From Pochonia chlamydosporia 170 (taxonomy: Eukaryota > Ascomycota > Sordariomycetes > Hypocreales > Clavicipitaceae): 64,000 bases of DNA. The DNA lies in assembly GCF_001653235.2 (NCBI RefSeq), contig NC_035790.1, positions 4,712,001 through 4,776,000 on the forward strand, given 5' to 3'. Shown in pieces: positions 20,809 to 31,555 of this stretch; the stretch's first letter is position 1; every line of letters begins with the position of its first letter. The notes below the pieces were generated by a model. The model was not told the DNA's origin and searched no databases. It worked only from the letters and a program-made list of their open reading frames with translations. The translations under genes and the position numbers were made by a program.

Positions 20809-22545
20809 ATGAGGCTCCTCAACACCACCACCCTCCAATTGGAGCTCTTCATCGGCGAGCCGCCAAGATACGCTGTCCTCTCTCACAGATGGGACCAAGG
20901 CGAAGAAATCACCTTTGACGACATGAAGTCCAGCGAAAACATCCGCCTGCGCCGCGGATACAAGAAGCTGCAAGTCAGCGCATTCATGGCCAGCCAGTAC
21001 GGATTCGAATACATATGGATCGACACCTGCTGCATCGACAAATCGAGCAGCGCAGAACTATCCGAGGCAATCAACTCCATGTTCCAATGGTATCGCCGTG
21101 CAGAAATGTGTCTCGCGTACCTGGCGGATACGAGCTCCCTCGAGGACCTCGACAAGAGCGAGTGGTTTCGACGAGGCTGGACGCTTCAGGAACTTGTTGC
21201 GCCAAAGAATGTGCGCTTCTTCAACGACTCGTGGGAATCTCTGGGCGACAAGTACGAGCTGAAGGGTCTTTTGCATACCATCACTGGTATTTCGGAAGGA
21301 GTTCTTCTAGGGACAGTGGGATTGGATACCGTTCCTGCGTGCAACAAGATGGCCTGGGCGGCGGGTAGAGCGACCACACGCCCCGAGGACATGGCGTATT
21401 GCTTAATGGGCCTGTTCAACGTCAACATGCCGCTGTTATATGGCGAGGGCGCAGAAAAGGCCTTTGGGCGATTACAAGAGGAGTTCATCAGGACGTCAGA
21501 TGACGAAAGCATCTTTGCGTGGACGGCAGAGCCAGCAGAGGTTGATGCGTCGCCGTACTGGGGCCTTTTGGCGCATTCACCGCAGTGCTTCAAGCGCTCA
21601 AGGCGGTACACGATCCCGCGCTTCAAGGCGTATAGGTACGGAAGACCTACGGAGATTACAAACTACGGGATACGAACATCTCTCACGCTCCAGCCCTTGG
21701 AGAAGGATGTCTCGGGCACGCTGTTCATAGCTGCCCTGAATTGCTCGTACCACGAAGACGAAGCAGATGAGTTTAGCAACTCCTTTACAATCACACTGCA
21801 GAAATTATCAGATTTCGAGGATCAGTACGCGCGAGTTCGTCCCGATGCGGTTATACCTGTCGGTGAGCCCTCAGGAACGCACTGGCCGAGGGTAGATTCG
21901 CAAACCGAGTCACAAATTTCTCAGATATTCGTCAGATTGGCGCCTAGGCTTTCTGATGCCGTGGCTGGGTTCTGTGTGCCCACTTCGCAGTTCATGCCGT
22001 TTGAGTTTATGGCCGGTTCGAATCGGGGACCGGTCGCGATTCCGGGGCACGTGGAGGCTGTTTGTGCTGGGGATGCGGAAGATGTGGATGGGGGGTTGAA
22101 TGCAGGCCAGTTTTGTGTTTTGGATGTTACGACTGCGGAGGATAGTGGCGATAAGACGAGACTTGATGTCCAGAGTCTGAGGGGAAGACGGATCGTGGGA
22201 TGCGCTAAGATGGAGTTTGTGGGCAGGTTGGATGATCGTCGTCCGCCTGGTGATAGAATCAACCCCGTGTCCTCATACAGGGATCCGTACCTGGTGGTTG
22301 GACTGGAATCTCTTCCGGATAACTTTCTCGGAACACCGCCGGGGTATTTGCGGCCTTGGTATGCCTTCAGCCAGAGCTGTGGACGGGATGATTTGGAGAA
22401 GCTACTTTCTCAGGAGACGCTTGTTATGTCTCATACTGCGCCGGGTGGTGCCTTTGTACAAGCTCAGTTTAAGACGGTGACGCATCGATTTAAAACGTAT
22501 TACGAGGTAAATTTGATTAACACCAAGTGGAAACAGGCGTCATGA
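20809..22545 (+). CDS. HET-domain (heterokaryon incompatibility) protein
   Basis: A single-exon 578-aa protein starting MRLLNTTTLQLELF, the usual opening of this family. The HET domain spans roughly residues 20-160, with its three blocks visible: YAVLSHRW, WIDTCCIDKSSSAELSEAIN and WFRRGWTLQELVAP. TTRPEDMAYCLMGLFNV and LLYGEGAEKAFGRLQEEF follow, as in HET-E/HET-D-type proteins. There is no NACHT or WD40 region after the domain, and the C-terminal 330 residues have no recognisable fold. HET domains resemble TIR domains and trigger cell death in non-self recognition between fungal strains. Whether this copy acts so is unknown. Confidence 0.9.
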   Translation: MRLLNTTTLQLELFIGEPPRYAVLSHRWDQGEEITFDDMKSSENIRLRRGYKKLQVSAFMASQYGFEYIWIDTCCIDKSSSAELSEAINSMFQWYRRAEMCLAYLADTSSLEDLDKSEWFRRGWTLQELVAPKNVRFFNDSWESLGDKYELKGLLHTITGISEGVLLGTVGLDTVPACNKMAWAAGRATTRPEDMAYCLMGLFNVNMPLLYGEGAEKAFGRLQEEFIRTSDDESIFAWTAEPAEVDASPYWGLLAHSPQCFKRSRRYTIPRFKAYRYGRPTEITNYGIRTSLTLQPLEKDVSGTLFIAALNCSYHEDEADEFSNSFTITLQKLSDFEDQYARVRPDAVIPVGEPSGTHWPRVDSQTESQISQIFVRLAPRLSDAVAGFCVPTSQFMPFEFMAGSNRGPVAIPGHVEAVCAGDAEDVDGGLNAGQFCVLDVTTAEDSGDKTRLDVQSLRGRRIVGCAKMEFVGRLDDRRPPGDRINPVSSYRDPYLVVGLESLPDNFLGTPPGYLRPWYAFSQSCGRDDLEKLLSQETLVMSHTAPGGAFVQAQFKTVTHRFKTYYEVNLINTKWKQAS

Positions 22546-22667
22546 CGAGGAATAATTTTTGAACGGCAAAGTATATCGGAATTATACACGAGGGTATTCA
22601 ATTTCGTATGACAAACGCTAAACAATATTTATACAATACATTAATATCAACACCAGCCGCGGGCCCC

Positions 22668-24387
22668 TTACTTGGTATTCTTCTCCGACACAACATCAGG
22701 CGACTCCGAGTCTGTGCCAATCTTAGCCTCCGGACTATGATGTTGCACGCCCGTCACGCCCGGCACAAATCCCTCCTCCTTGCTCAAGACGGGGGGACCG
22801 TGGAAGTTGCGGCGCGCATAGGCAAAGTACCATGCGATTGCGATGGCTGCGAACCCAGCAAACACCACGGAGGCGTAATTCATGGTGCTAGGGTCGACAG
22901 GTAAAGACACGGGCATGCAGAAGATGACGACGGCAAAGACGATCCACACCACGCAGATGACATTGATGACGGTGCCGAACTTTCCGAGCGAAAAGGGCGA
23001 GCTCTTGACTAGTTCTCTGCGGCGGACGAGGAGCACGAGAACAGGCACGCCGTAGGACATGGAGAGACAGATGGTGGCGACACCGGTGAAGGAGTTAAAC
23101 GCGGCAGAGGAGCCAAAGTAGATGCAGCCGAGGATACAGTCAACGACGGTGGACAGAGCCAGCGCCCACAGCGGCATGCCGAGCTTCTTGTTGACGCGGC
23201 TCCAGAGATGGTATCCGGGGATGGCGCCGTCACGGGCAAACGCATAGGTGCAGCGGGATGCGGCGGTCAGGGCGCCAATGCCTGCGAACATGAGGATACC
23301 GAGAATCAGGAACAGCAGGCCGAATCCGCCAGATGCGGATCCAGTGACGGTCTTGAAGAGTAGGCCGATGGGCTGGGCTTCCTTGAGCAGCATGGCCACG
23401 TCGGGGAGGACGAAGAGCAGGGGGATGATGTAGATGACGCCAGTGATGCCGGCGGCGACGACGGAGAGCACAATGGCCTTGGGGACTTCTCGTTCGGGGT
23501 TTTGGACTTCTTCGCACATGGCGGCGACCATGCCGTAGCCGGTGAGGGTGTAGGCGGCTGCATTACTGTCAGTAAAGGAGAACAGATGTTTGAAGCTACG
23601 TGATAGAAGCAAAGCGAGAAATAATTGCGCCAAAGTAAAAAAACTTACGCTGCAAAAGACCAACAAAGAATGACCACCCCGTGGGCCATCCACTCGCCGA
23701 AGCATCATAGTGACCAAACACATATGCGCCCGAGTGACGAGACGGCGCCATAACCAACAAGGTAACCATGATGATGAGGACGCTCGCAGCGGTCCAGTAG
23801 ATGCAAATCTTGTTGATGAGGTCCAAGTACCGCGACCCAAAGGCGTTGACCAGCGCACACACCAGCATGACGGCCCAGAAGCACAGCACCGTCTGCCACT
23901 GATTCGCGACATAATCCGGGTTGAAAATAGTAATAGCACTGAGGATAAGCTGCGCGCCCGAAAAATTGATGCTCAGCGTAACCGTCCAGTTACCAACGAG
24001 GGTCAGCCAGCCATCGACGAAGCTCACCATGGGCGCCCACTTGCGGGTGCTCAGCATGGCAGACCAGTAGTAGACGCCTCCAGCGGTAGGGAAGACGGCG
24101 CAGATTTCGGCGAGCGAGGCGGCGATGCAGATTGATATCAGGGACACGAGGACCCAGCCCCAGAGGATGGAGACGGACTGGCCATTGTACAGCGTGATGT
24201 AGAGCGTGGTGGAGAGGCCGAAGGGGACGGCCATGATGGCAAAGGACAGGCCAAGGATGCTCATCATGCTGAGGTTTCGGGGGAGTTCGCCCTTGTAGCC
24301 GAGAGAGGCGAGAGCTGCGTCGGCGGCATCGCTGGCGGATGGGCGACGGGGTTCCATGTTGGAGGCGTGAGATACTTCTGGCTTCAT
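22668..24387 (-). CDS. APC-superfamily amino acid/GABA/choline-type permease
   Basis: Two exons, 24387-23649 and 23557-22668, 542 aa. A 91-bp intron (GTAAGT...GCAG) joins FFVGLLQ to PAYTLTGYGMVAAM. The sequence shows about 12 hydrophobic helices. It has the family signatures GLSFAIMAVPFGLSTTLYI and FPTAGGVYYWSAM in the first helices, and MCEEVQNPEREVPKAIVLS after helix 5/6. The pattern is closest to the fungal UGA4/HNM1 group (GABA, choline or polyamine uptake at the plasma membrane). Substrate specificity cannot be read from sequence. Both termini are hydrophilic and cytoplasmic in the family. Confidence 0.9.
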
Positions 24388-26405
24388 GTTGGTGATGGTG
24401 GTGAAAGTTGCGTATTAATGTGTGGAAGTGAGGCAGAGAAAGGGCGCGCGCATGGCCTCCTCTGTGAAGATGGGATTGCCAACAATTATGAGAGGGAAGT
24501 AAGTTGGAGATGGTTGAATGTGAGAGGGATATGACTCCTCTTGAAGTTTGAACCAGGAAGGGCTCGGGCAACGCCGAGGTTTTGGAACAGCACGTCCTTA
24601 TCTATATGTATCTGCAAGAGCTCCACGAGCAAAAGCAAAGCTGAGGGTCCTCACATCGACCTGTCAAATGGGCTCAATGCACGGTCGGTCGCAATCTAGG
24701 CAGTGGTGGAGCAGAGCTCAAGCTTCTTTTGGGGTTATCGCGCTTAGTGGGTGCTGGACAGGGATGGCGAGAACCAGAAAGGAGAAGCCGTTGGGCTGAT
24801 GGCTACAATTGAACTTGTACCAGACAATATTGCGGAGTTGTGGATGGGATGGCAACATGGGATGGGATGGAGTCGCGGATCACGATGCGGGGGAAGCTGG
24901 CGCTGGTTTGAAAAAGCTGGGGAAGGGATACTAGAGTTGTGGAAGTTGAAGATGGGCACATGGGCGGTTTGATTCTGAAGATTATTCTGCATGGATCTAG
25001 CCGACCTGAAGATACATGGCTGCATGTGGGATCAATTTGATGGAGTGGAAGCGAGTCAATGATCATTGTGGCTTGAATGTGACAGGGGGGGTTGTTATCG
25101 AGGGCAACGCGGCACGAGACCGACGTGATATGCTGGTGCTCTTTCCACGGCCGACATTCCGTGTGACAATTTGGCCGTCTTCTGCACAATAATGGCCACA
25201 TGCATAAACGGCTGGCGATAACAACGAGCGACAGCGGCCATGCCGAACCAACCGAGTTTCTGGGGTGACTGAAGCTTGGCTCTCGATACTGGCCCTTCTC
25301 GTCCACTTGCATCGCGAATCGCCAACAAAATAAGCTAGACCGTCAACCATGTGGCAGGGCTGGAAGCAAATAGCGTCTGCCACATCCATCACCGATCACC
25401 CAGTGCCACCAGACTGCATTGGCCACCAGACACAACCACCTCCAGGCCATCCATGCGAAAAGACCGCGCTGTTTCGATCAAGCTTGAATTACGCCACCGT
25501 CTGAAGTGTGCTGCCACCGAACCACAGTAGCCGCGCACAGTAGCCGCGCTGTGCTTCGAGAAGCCTCAGCTTGTCATCGCTGCTATCTTTGATGGATGGA
25601 CTAACATTGCTCGGGCCATTCATGTTGACGACGTTGATTGCTGCCCTGCCGCCTGACGGATGGCTGAAATGGATGACTTTCCTCTCGATACTTTGCAGTG
25701 CCCCTGGCGGTATCCTAGCCGCGATTGATTGTGGCACATGGCATCTTTGAGACTGCCGCTGCAACATTACGTACTTTGGTATCTCTGGCTGCCACATATC
25801 TATCATCCATTTTCAGAGTGGAAAGATATGATATCGTTGCCCCATTGCCATCTGGACCTGGTCATACCCCAGTCTGCATCTCGTGGCCATGTGCCGTTAT
25901 GTCAAATGTTACCGCGCTGACATCTTGCCGTTGATGGAGCAAATCTCCAAAACTGACGATAGCCGGGCAGTACATTGCCCCTTGTCGAATCACACGTTTC
26001 AACATTATCTGTTCTCAGCACTGAGCGCGGTTGGACTATCACGAAATGATGCATGACAGATAGGATTCTCAAGATAACTCGATGAGCCGGAAGTTAACGG
26101 TGCGCAAGACGGACACCGATATCGTTTCGTAATTGATTACATGGATTATATCCGGGAGGCAATCTCATCGGTGACTTGATAGTACAAGATGAAACATCCG
26201 CTTGTACTCTCATACCTGCAGCTGCAATCTAGACGAACCACATGGAATATGCAAACCGCTGTATTCTATGCTTGTCCCAACAGAAGGCACACAACACCCA
26301 CATTGGCAAAGTAATGAACCACAAGACACATCTATTACAACACTAGCCATCAGCAACTATGTATCAGATACCACACGGTCAAAGATATACAACACCTACA
26401 ATAAC
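24388..26405. other. 2-kb intergenic region
   Basis: No supported gene. Small tandem repeats are present: a GATGGG-type run near 24843-24870 and two copies of a CAGTAGCCGCG unit at about 25523-25548. The left part is probably promoter of the permease gene. Confidence 0.5.
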
Positions 26406-28024
26406 CTAGCCCACATGCTCCACTGACCCAGTTTCCTCCTTCATCCCCGGACTATCCGTAGAGCTTTCGACATCAAATCCAGTGTGTCCCTTCTCCTTCA
26501 CCTGCTCGGCCATCCTCCTGGCCACCGTCACAGGGTTCCCGCCCCGGGAAAAGATGTAGTCAATATCCTCCAGCCGAATGTTGCTCGTCTCCGGATAGAA
26601 AAAGTACACGGTAGGCACGAACAGCAAATTCGTAACCATGAATATCAAATAAGCCTTCCAGTGCAGCCTATTGATAATAACAGGCGTGATCATGACAATG
26701 GTAAAGTTCCAAAGCCAGTTGGAACTAACGCCAATAGCCGCGCCTCGGGTCCTCGCCTTGAGCGGCAGTATCTCAGACACATACACCCACGGCACGCAGT
26801 TGACGCTGCCCCCAAAGACGAGCATGTACACGAAGAAAAAGGCCACCGAGGCTGAGCCAAACGCCTTTTGGCGACTCGTCGTACCGTCGCCTGCCTGGGA
26901 TAGCAGGGCCGAAATCATCAGCATGCTCAGCCCGAGGCCGAAACTCCCCCACATCATGGTCTTTCGGCGACCCATTCGATCGAGGGCCACGGTTGGGAGG
27001 ATGGACCCGATGACGAACATGAGGTTGATGCAGCCACCGAGGATTTGGGCGAGTTGGGGCTCCATGCCGACGTTTTGCACAAGCACAGAGGGGATGTAGT
27101 AGACCACGAGGTTGATGCCGCCGACTTGGTTCATGAACTGCATGCCCCATGCCAGGAGGACTCTGTGCCTCGTGCGAACGTCGTCCTTTTTAAACATGGT
27201 CCAGAATGAGGCGCTCTGGTCTGCGCGTTTCTCGAGTTCCATGGCCCGAAGGATAGCTGCCCGCTTTCCACAATGTACGTGTCCGTAGGGTCCTTGTCGT
27301 ACACGGCGCACAATACCTCCATTGCTTCCTCCTCGCGGCCGTGGTTGAACAGCCATCTTGGGGATTCGGGCAACGCAAAGACGAGGATGATGACACCTAT
27401 TGCAAACACCATTTGGAACGCGATGGGTAGTCGCCATCCAATCGGGCCCCCGACGTAGCTCATGCCAAAGTCGAACCAGTATGCGACGACGATGCCGACA
27501 CCAACAAAGAGCACTTCCGCGGACACAAGTCGGCCGCGGGACGATCGATCGCAGAGTTCAGCTTGGTATGGCGGCACGGTGGACGTCTTGAGACCGGTCC
27601 CGAAGCCGGTGACTACGCGGCCGATGACGAGATGGGGCACCGTGTAGGCGCTGGTTTGGAGTGTTGCTCCGATGATGACGAGGAACATGGCGAGCCATAT
27701 TGTTCTTCGGCGGCCGAGAGCCTCGCCAACAAAGAAGTTGACTATCTGGTGGTGAGCATTGATGACCCTGGGATGAAGGTGTGATGTTGGTCAGGTTGGA
27801 GGGTGGTTCTTACTTATACAGCCGGTCAAACAGCCAAGATTGTAGCATGATACGATGATACCCGTCTGGGTATCAGTCGGATGATCGAATTGGTTGAGCC
27901 AATCTTGGTTCTGGAGGATGCCGCTAAAGACGCCTTGGTCGTAGCCAAAGAGTACAAACGCTACAAGACAGCATGTCGTGATGCCGAACTGCAGCGATTT
28001 GCCTCTACCGAGCCAGGTTCTCAT
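26406..28024 (-). CDS. MFS sugar transporter, reading frame broken by a one-base shift
   Basis: Exon 1 is 28024-27814 and the rest begins at 27741, after an intron whose acceptor is the second AG (GATAG), giving CLTGCIINFFVGEALGRRR. Sugar-porter signatures are present: LFGYDQGVFSG, GRVVTGFGTGLKT, PESPRWLFNHGREEEA, QFMNQVGGINLVVYY and YPETSNIRLEDIDYIF near the end. Around 27264-27266 the frame breaks: upstream it reads DTYIVE and downstream KRAAILRAMELEKRAD in another frame. One missing base in the run AAA (minus strand) accounts for this. Without the break the protein would be about 515 aa, full length for the family. A 53-nt intron could also restore frame, but it would remove well-conserved coding sequence. 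It is either a pseudogene, a strain variant or a sequencing error. Confidence 0.82.
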
Positions 28025-28802
28025 TGTGTAGTTGTCAAATGAGACATGTATTCAACGTATGTTAATGGCTAACTCATAGACACCAGGTCTCGAAAGGTAG
28101 TGGCCACGAGATTATTGACCGTTGAAGGGAAGACGTTCGTGATGTGTTCTCTCACGTTGTTTCAAATATAAACGGGTTCGCATGCCTTTTAAGAACCTGT
28201 CCTGGATCATCGCTCTGCCAGCGAGCGGCCATGATGCCGGAAACATCGCAACAAACTTCCATTCTGTGGGGTAAATGCCAAGCTTGTGAGATGCTATTCT
28301 TCCCCCATGGGGTCTGGAAGTTACTCAAGTGGGCACTTTAATCTCAGTGGGGAACACAATGTTGTAGAATGCCGTCTTGCGCTCCAATTAGTGCTGTTTG
28401 CAGGCACTTGAAGAATAATGGATGACATCCCTCCGGTGTAGCCAAGGGGTGAAACGGTGATACTTGGTGATGGCGCTTAATCTTGCCTGTTTGGTGGATT
28501 CAGCAAACATGACTTGGCGACGGCACCAACGCCGGCATATCAATGTACCGGATTCACCAGCCCATTCGGCGTAATGAGTTCCACGCTTCAATCAATCAAG
28601 CTACCGACTTGGAGAGTAATTCTTGGCGCTTTCCTAGGGCGAGACCGTATTAGCCTGTCCAAATTGGAAGTTCTTCCCCCTCAACGGTTCAAACAAGCAC
28701 AATGACTGCCGATGCCGCAGTGTCCATGTCTACGGTCACAATCTGACAGATAAGCAGCCATAAATGAAGACATTAAATATGACAGCAAACTTGTAACTTG
28801 AA
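28025..28802. promoter_or_regulatory. Shared divergent promoter of the sugar transporter and polyol dehydrogenase
   Basis: 778 bp between two diverging start codons. It contains GGCTAA at 28067-28072, the core bound by XlnR/Xyr1-type pentose activators. GTGGGG occurs at 28266-28271 and 28347-28352, matching the SYGGRG consensus of the carbon repressor CreA/Cre1. Such short motifs occur by chance, so this is suggestive only. Confidence 0.4.
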
Positions 28803-30085
28803 ATGTTCTCGGTGTCGATGCAAAATAAAGTCGCAATGGCCACTACCACCACAAGTTCCACAGCCATATCTGGCACGATAATGTCCGATCTAACCAATGC
28901 CAAGGACCTCCAACCAAATCCGGCTCTTGTTGCAACGGCAGACCATCAAATTAAGCTCGAAACGGCGCCAATCAACGACCCAGGGCCAGACGATGTCCTC
29001 CTACATGTACGAGCGACGGGCATATGCGGCTCAGACATTCACTTCTGGCGGCATGGCAAGATTGGCGAGATATCTTTCGACGGGGACTGCATCCTTGGAC
29101 ATGAGTCTGCGGCGGTGGTCTTGAAAACCGGATCCAACGTTAAACACGTTAAAAATGGTAGGATTCCCCTGATTTTATCAGATGACTGGTTGAACACATC
29201 TGACCCTCCGTGTTAGGTGACCGAGTTGCCATCGAGCCAGGCGTCTCCTGCGGCCGCTGCTTTCTCTGCATCGACGGACGATATAATCTCTGCAAAGACG
29301 TAGCATTCTCAGGCGCCTACCCTCACCATGGCACCATCCAGCGATATAAAGTTCATCCCGCGAGCCATGCCCACAAACTACCCCCCAATATCAGCTTCCA
29401 GACCGCAGCGCTAATAGAACCGCTGTCCGTGGCGATGCACGCCCTTCGCACGAGTCCCATCGCAGTAGGCACGCCGGTCGCCGTCCTTGGAGCGGGACCA
29501 ATTGGTTTGCTCACCATGGTCGTGGCCAGAGCTTCTGGCGCGTATCCCATCGTCATTACGGATGTCGACCAGGCGAGGTTGGACTTTGCGAGGGAGTTCG
29601 AACCTCATTGCAGGACGTACCGTGTAGAGAAGGGCCTGTCGCCAGAGCAATGTGCAGTGGGGATTCGAAGGCTGTTCGAGAAGCAGGACTGGGATGGGCG
29701 CCAGACGACGGAGTATGATATGCCGCAGGTTGTGTTGGAGTGTACGGGCATGGAGTCGTCGATTTGTACGGCTGCGTATACTGCCAGACGGGGCGGTGTT
29801 GTGAATGTCGTGGGTGTGTCTTCAAAGGCAAGCATTGATGGTGTTCCGTTTATGCATATGTCCATGGCGGAGATTAGGTTGCTTTTTATTAATCGGTATC
29901 ACGATACGTGGCCGGCGGCGGTGAGGGCACTGGAGGGAGGGTTGATAGATTCGAGTAAGTTGGATCTCATGGTGACGCATAGGTTCAAGTTGGAGGATGC
30001 TGAGGAGGCTATGAAACTTGTGGGAAGAGTGACGAAAGCTAGTGATGGGAAAGCTGTTATCAAGGTACAGATTGTGGATGAGTGA
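28803..30085 (+). CDS. Zinc-dependent polyol dehydrogenase (sorbitol/L-arabinitol dehydrogenase type)
   Basis: Two exons, 28803-29157 and 29217-30085, 407 aa from the first ATG; ATGs at 28836 and 28881 (MSDLTNAKDL) are possible starts. The catalytic zinc site is in TGICGSDIHFW and GHESAAV, and the structural zinc site is the four Cys of CGRCFLCIDGRYNLC. The Rossmann motif is VAVLGAGPIGLL, and ITDVDQARLDFA has the Asp that favours NAD over NADP. FINRYHDTWPAA near the end is usual for the sorbitol/arabinitol branch. These cytosolic enzymes oxidise sugar alcohols to ketoses in pentose and hexitol catabolism. Divergent pairing with a sugar transporter supports that role. The exact substrate is not determined. 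Confidence 0.88.
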
Positions 30086-30169
30086 ACGAAATAAGTCAAG
30101 ATATGTGTATACCACGAACGCTACATACATCTATGCTCTATTTCTTGAAATGGGAGAAACCACAGTCAC

Positions 30170-30928
30170 CTAACAACCGTTTGCAACTGTCCCATTCGTT
30201 CCATTCACTCCATTCACCCTACCCTCTCTCTCCTCAGCCATCGCCATGTCCCCATCCCCCAGCCGTTTCACAACATCACTCCTCGTAGCCCTCCTATACA
30301 ACTCCTCATCAATCCTCCCCAACTGGCTCTCCCCCGCCCTCCCCGAAAGCCCATACAACTCCTGAAAAGACATGATGAGCGGCCTCCACAAATCAGGATC
30401 AATCCTATTCGCATACCCCTTCATCCTAATCCCATCCACGACATGCACCCTCACCACCTGCAACTCCAAAGCAACAAGCACGCCCTTCCGATCCGGCACA
30501 TCCTCCATCATATCATGCGTGCCCGCAAGCTCGCACTCCATCTGCACAGGACACTCCCTTATCCTGGGGGGACGCACAAAATCCGCCGGCTGGGGCGTGA
30601 GGCCCGCACACGTCCACTTGTCCTTGACGAAGCGGTAGCCGCGGGCGAGTTTGCTCGAGGACGGGCGCTCCGTCCCCGTGGTGGTAGATAGGGCGTTTAC
30701 GGGGCGTGTCATGGTTTCATCTGGGAGGTTTACGACGCATTGTTTCGTGCGTAGGATGTTCTGGGGGGTTTTGCTGGCTGCGCCGAAGCCCAGGATGCAG
30801 CGGTGGCCGAGCCAGAAGACGGAGGAGATGGCGCAGATGTTGTGTGATGTGTCTTCGTTTTCGGACGTGATGAGGAGGACGGGCGTGCCGAAGTAGAGGA
30901 TGGCGGGTGAGATGATGGAGTGTGTCAT
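30170..30928 (-). CDS. Flavin-reductase-like (FMN split-barrel) protein
   Basis: Single exon. The frame is open upstream to 31168, but the ATG at 30928 (MTHSIISPAILYFGTPVLL) is chosen because the conserved domain starts there and the upstream 80 codons are low complexity; this gives 252 aa. The flavin-binding split-barrel pattern is visible: TPVLLITSENEDTSHN, SSVFWLGHRCILGFG, SKTPQNILRTKQCVVNLP, then KDKWTCAGLTPQPAD and RECPVQMECEL. Family members bind FMN and use NAD(P)H or act as flavoprotein oxidoreductases. It ends 84 bp from the polyol dehydrogenase on the other strand. The C-terminus is a short Gly/Asn repeat tail. A role in sugar metabolism is not shown. Confidence 0.8.
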   Translation of the reverse strand: MTHSIISPAILYFGTPVLLITSENEDTSHNICAISSVFWLGHRCILGFGAASKTPQNILRTKQCVVNLPDETMTRPVNALSTTTGTERPSSSKLARGYRFVKDKWTCAGLTPQPADFVRPPRIRECPVQMECELAGTHDMMEDVPDRKGVLVALELQVVRVHVVDGIRMKGYANRIDPDLWRPLIMSFQELYGLSGRAGESQLGRIDEELYRRATRSDVVKRLGDGDMAMAEEREGRVNGVNGTNGTVANGC

Positions 30929-31555
30929 GGTGTACGAGATGGGTTTGGGGACGGTGATCTGGAATTCTGATGTGCTGAGTCTTTTGGGGGTTTGTTGCGA
31001 ATAGTCACGATACGAGAGTTTGGGGGGGTTTGTTGCGAGTAAGCGTGATACAAAACACGTTTGGAACCGATGGGTCTGTACTTGATTTATAATTGTTTGA
31101 ACGGCTGTGTTTGTTGAGAGGCAGACATGATGCGAGTTGTGTTGCTCTTGATGTTGAAGCCCCCGCAAGTCGGGCTAAGATTGCTCGAAGCCGTTATGGT
31201 TAGCAATATGTGGATTGGGAAAGCAAAAGAGCGTCATGGTTCAATTGTAACCTTTATTCCGCCAGTGTCTTTCTATTCTAATAGTGTACGATATGAACCC
31301 TAGTTATACCAGTAACCCTGTTCTGGTGTCCATTCTAACAACAACAACAAAAAAAAAAAAAATGCGTCAAACCGTTATGTGTACTGATTAACACCACACC
31401 AGTTGTGCGGGTAATGCAGCAAAAAAAAAAAAAAACACTGAGAACACACCAGCAGGGGCAAAAGGAAATAATGTAACCTTGAAGATAGGTATGCAAATAA
31501 AATAGAAGCGTCTGCTCGGAAAGACGCACTTTTGGATATCAATAAAACGTGCCCC
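30929..31555. other. Intergenic region with two A14-15 tracts
   Basis: This is the upstream region of the flavin-reductase-like gene and the 3' flank of the TDT transporter. Poly-A tracts lie at about 31348-31361 and 31421-31435. The open frame entering from the reductase side is not considered coding. Confidence 0.5.

Noticed and set aside
27266..27330. 53-nt intron restoring the sugar transporter frame
   Set aside because: It lacks a convincing branch site and would remove well-conserved coding sequence (VLCAVYDKDPTDTYIVE); a one-base frameshift is the simpler reading.
31340..31440. Poly-A tracts as a retroposon tail
   Set aside because: No target duplication or upstream element body is seen; they are probably simple A-tract expansions at the 3' flank of the TDT gene.
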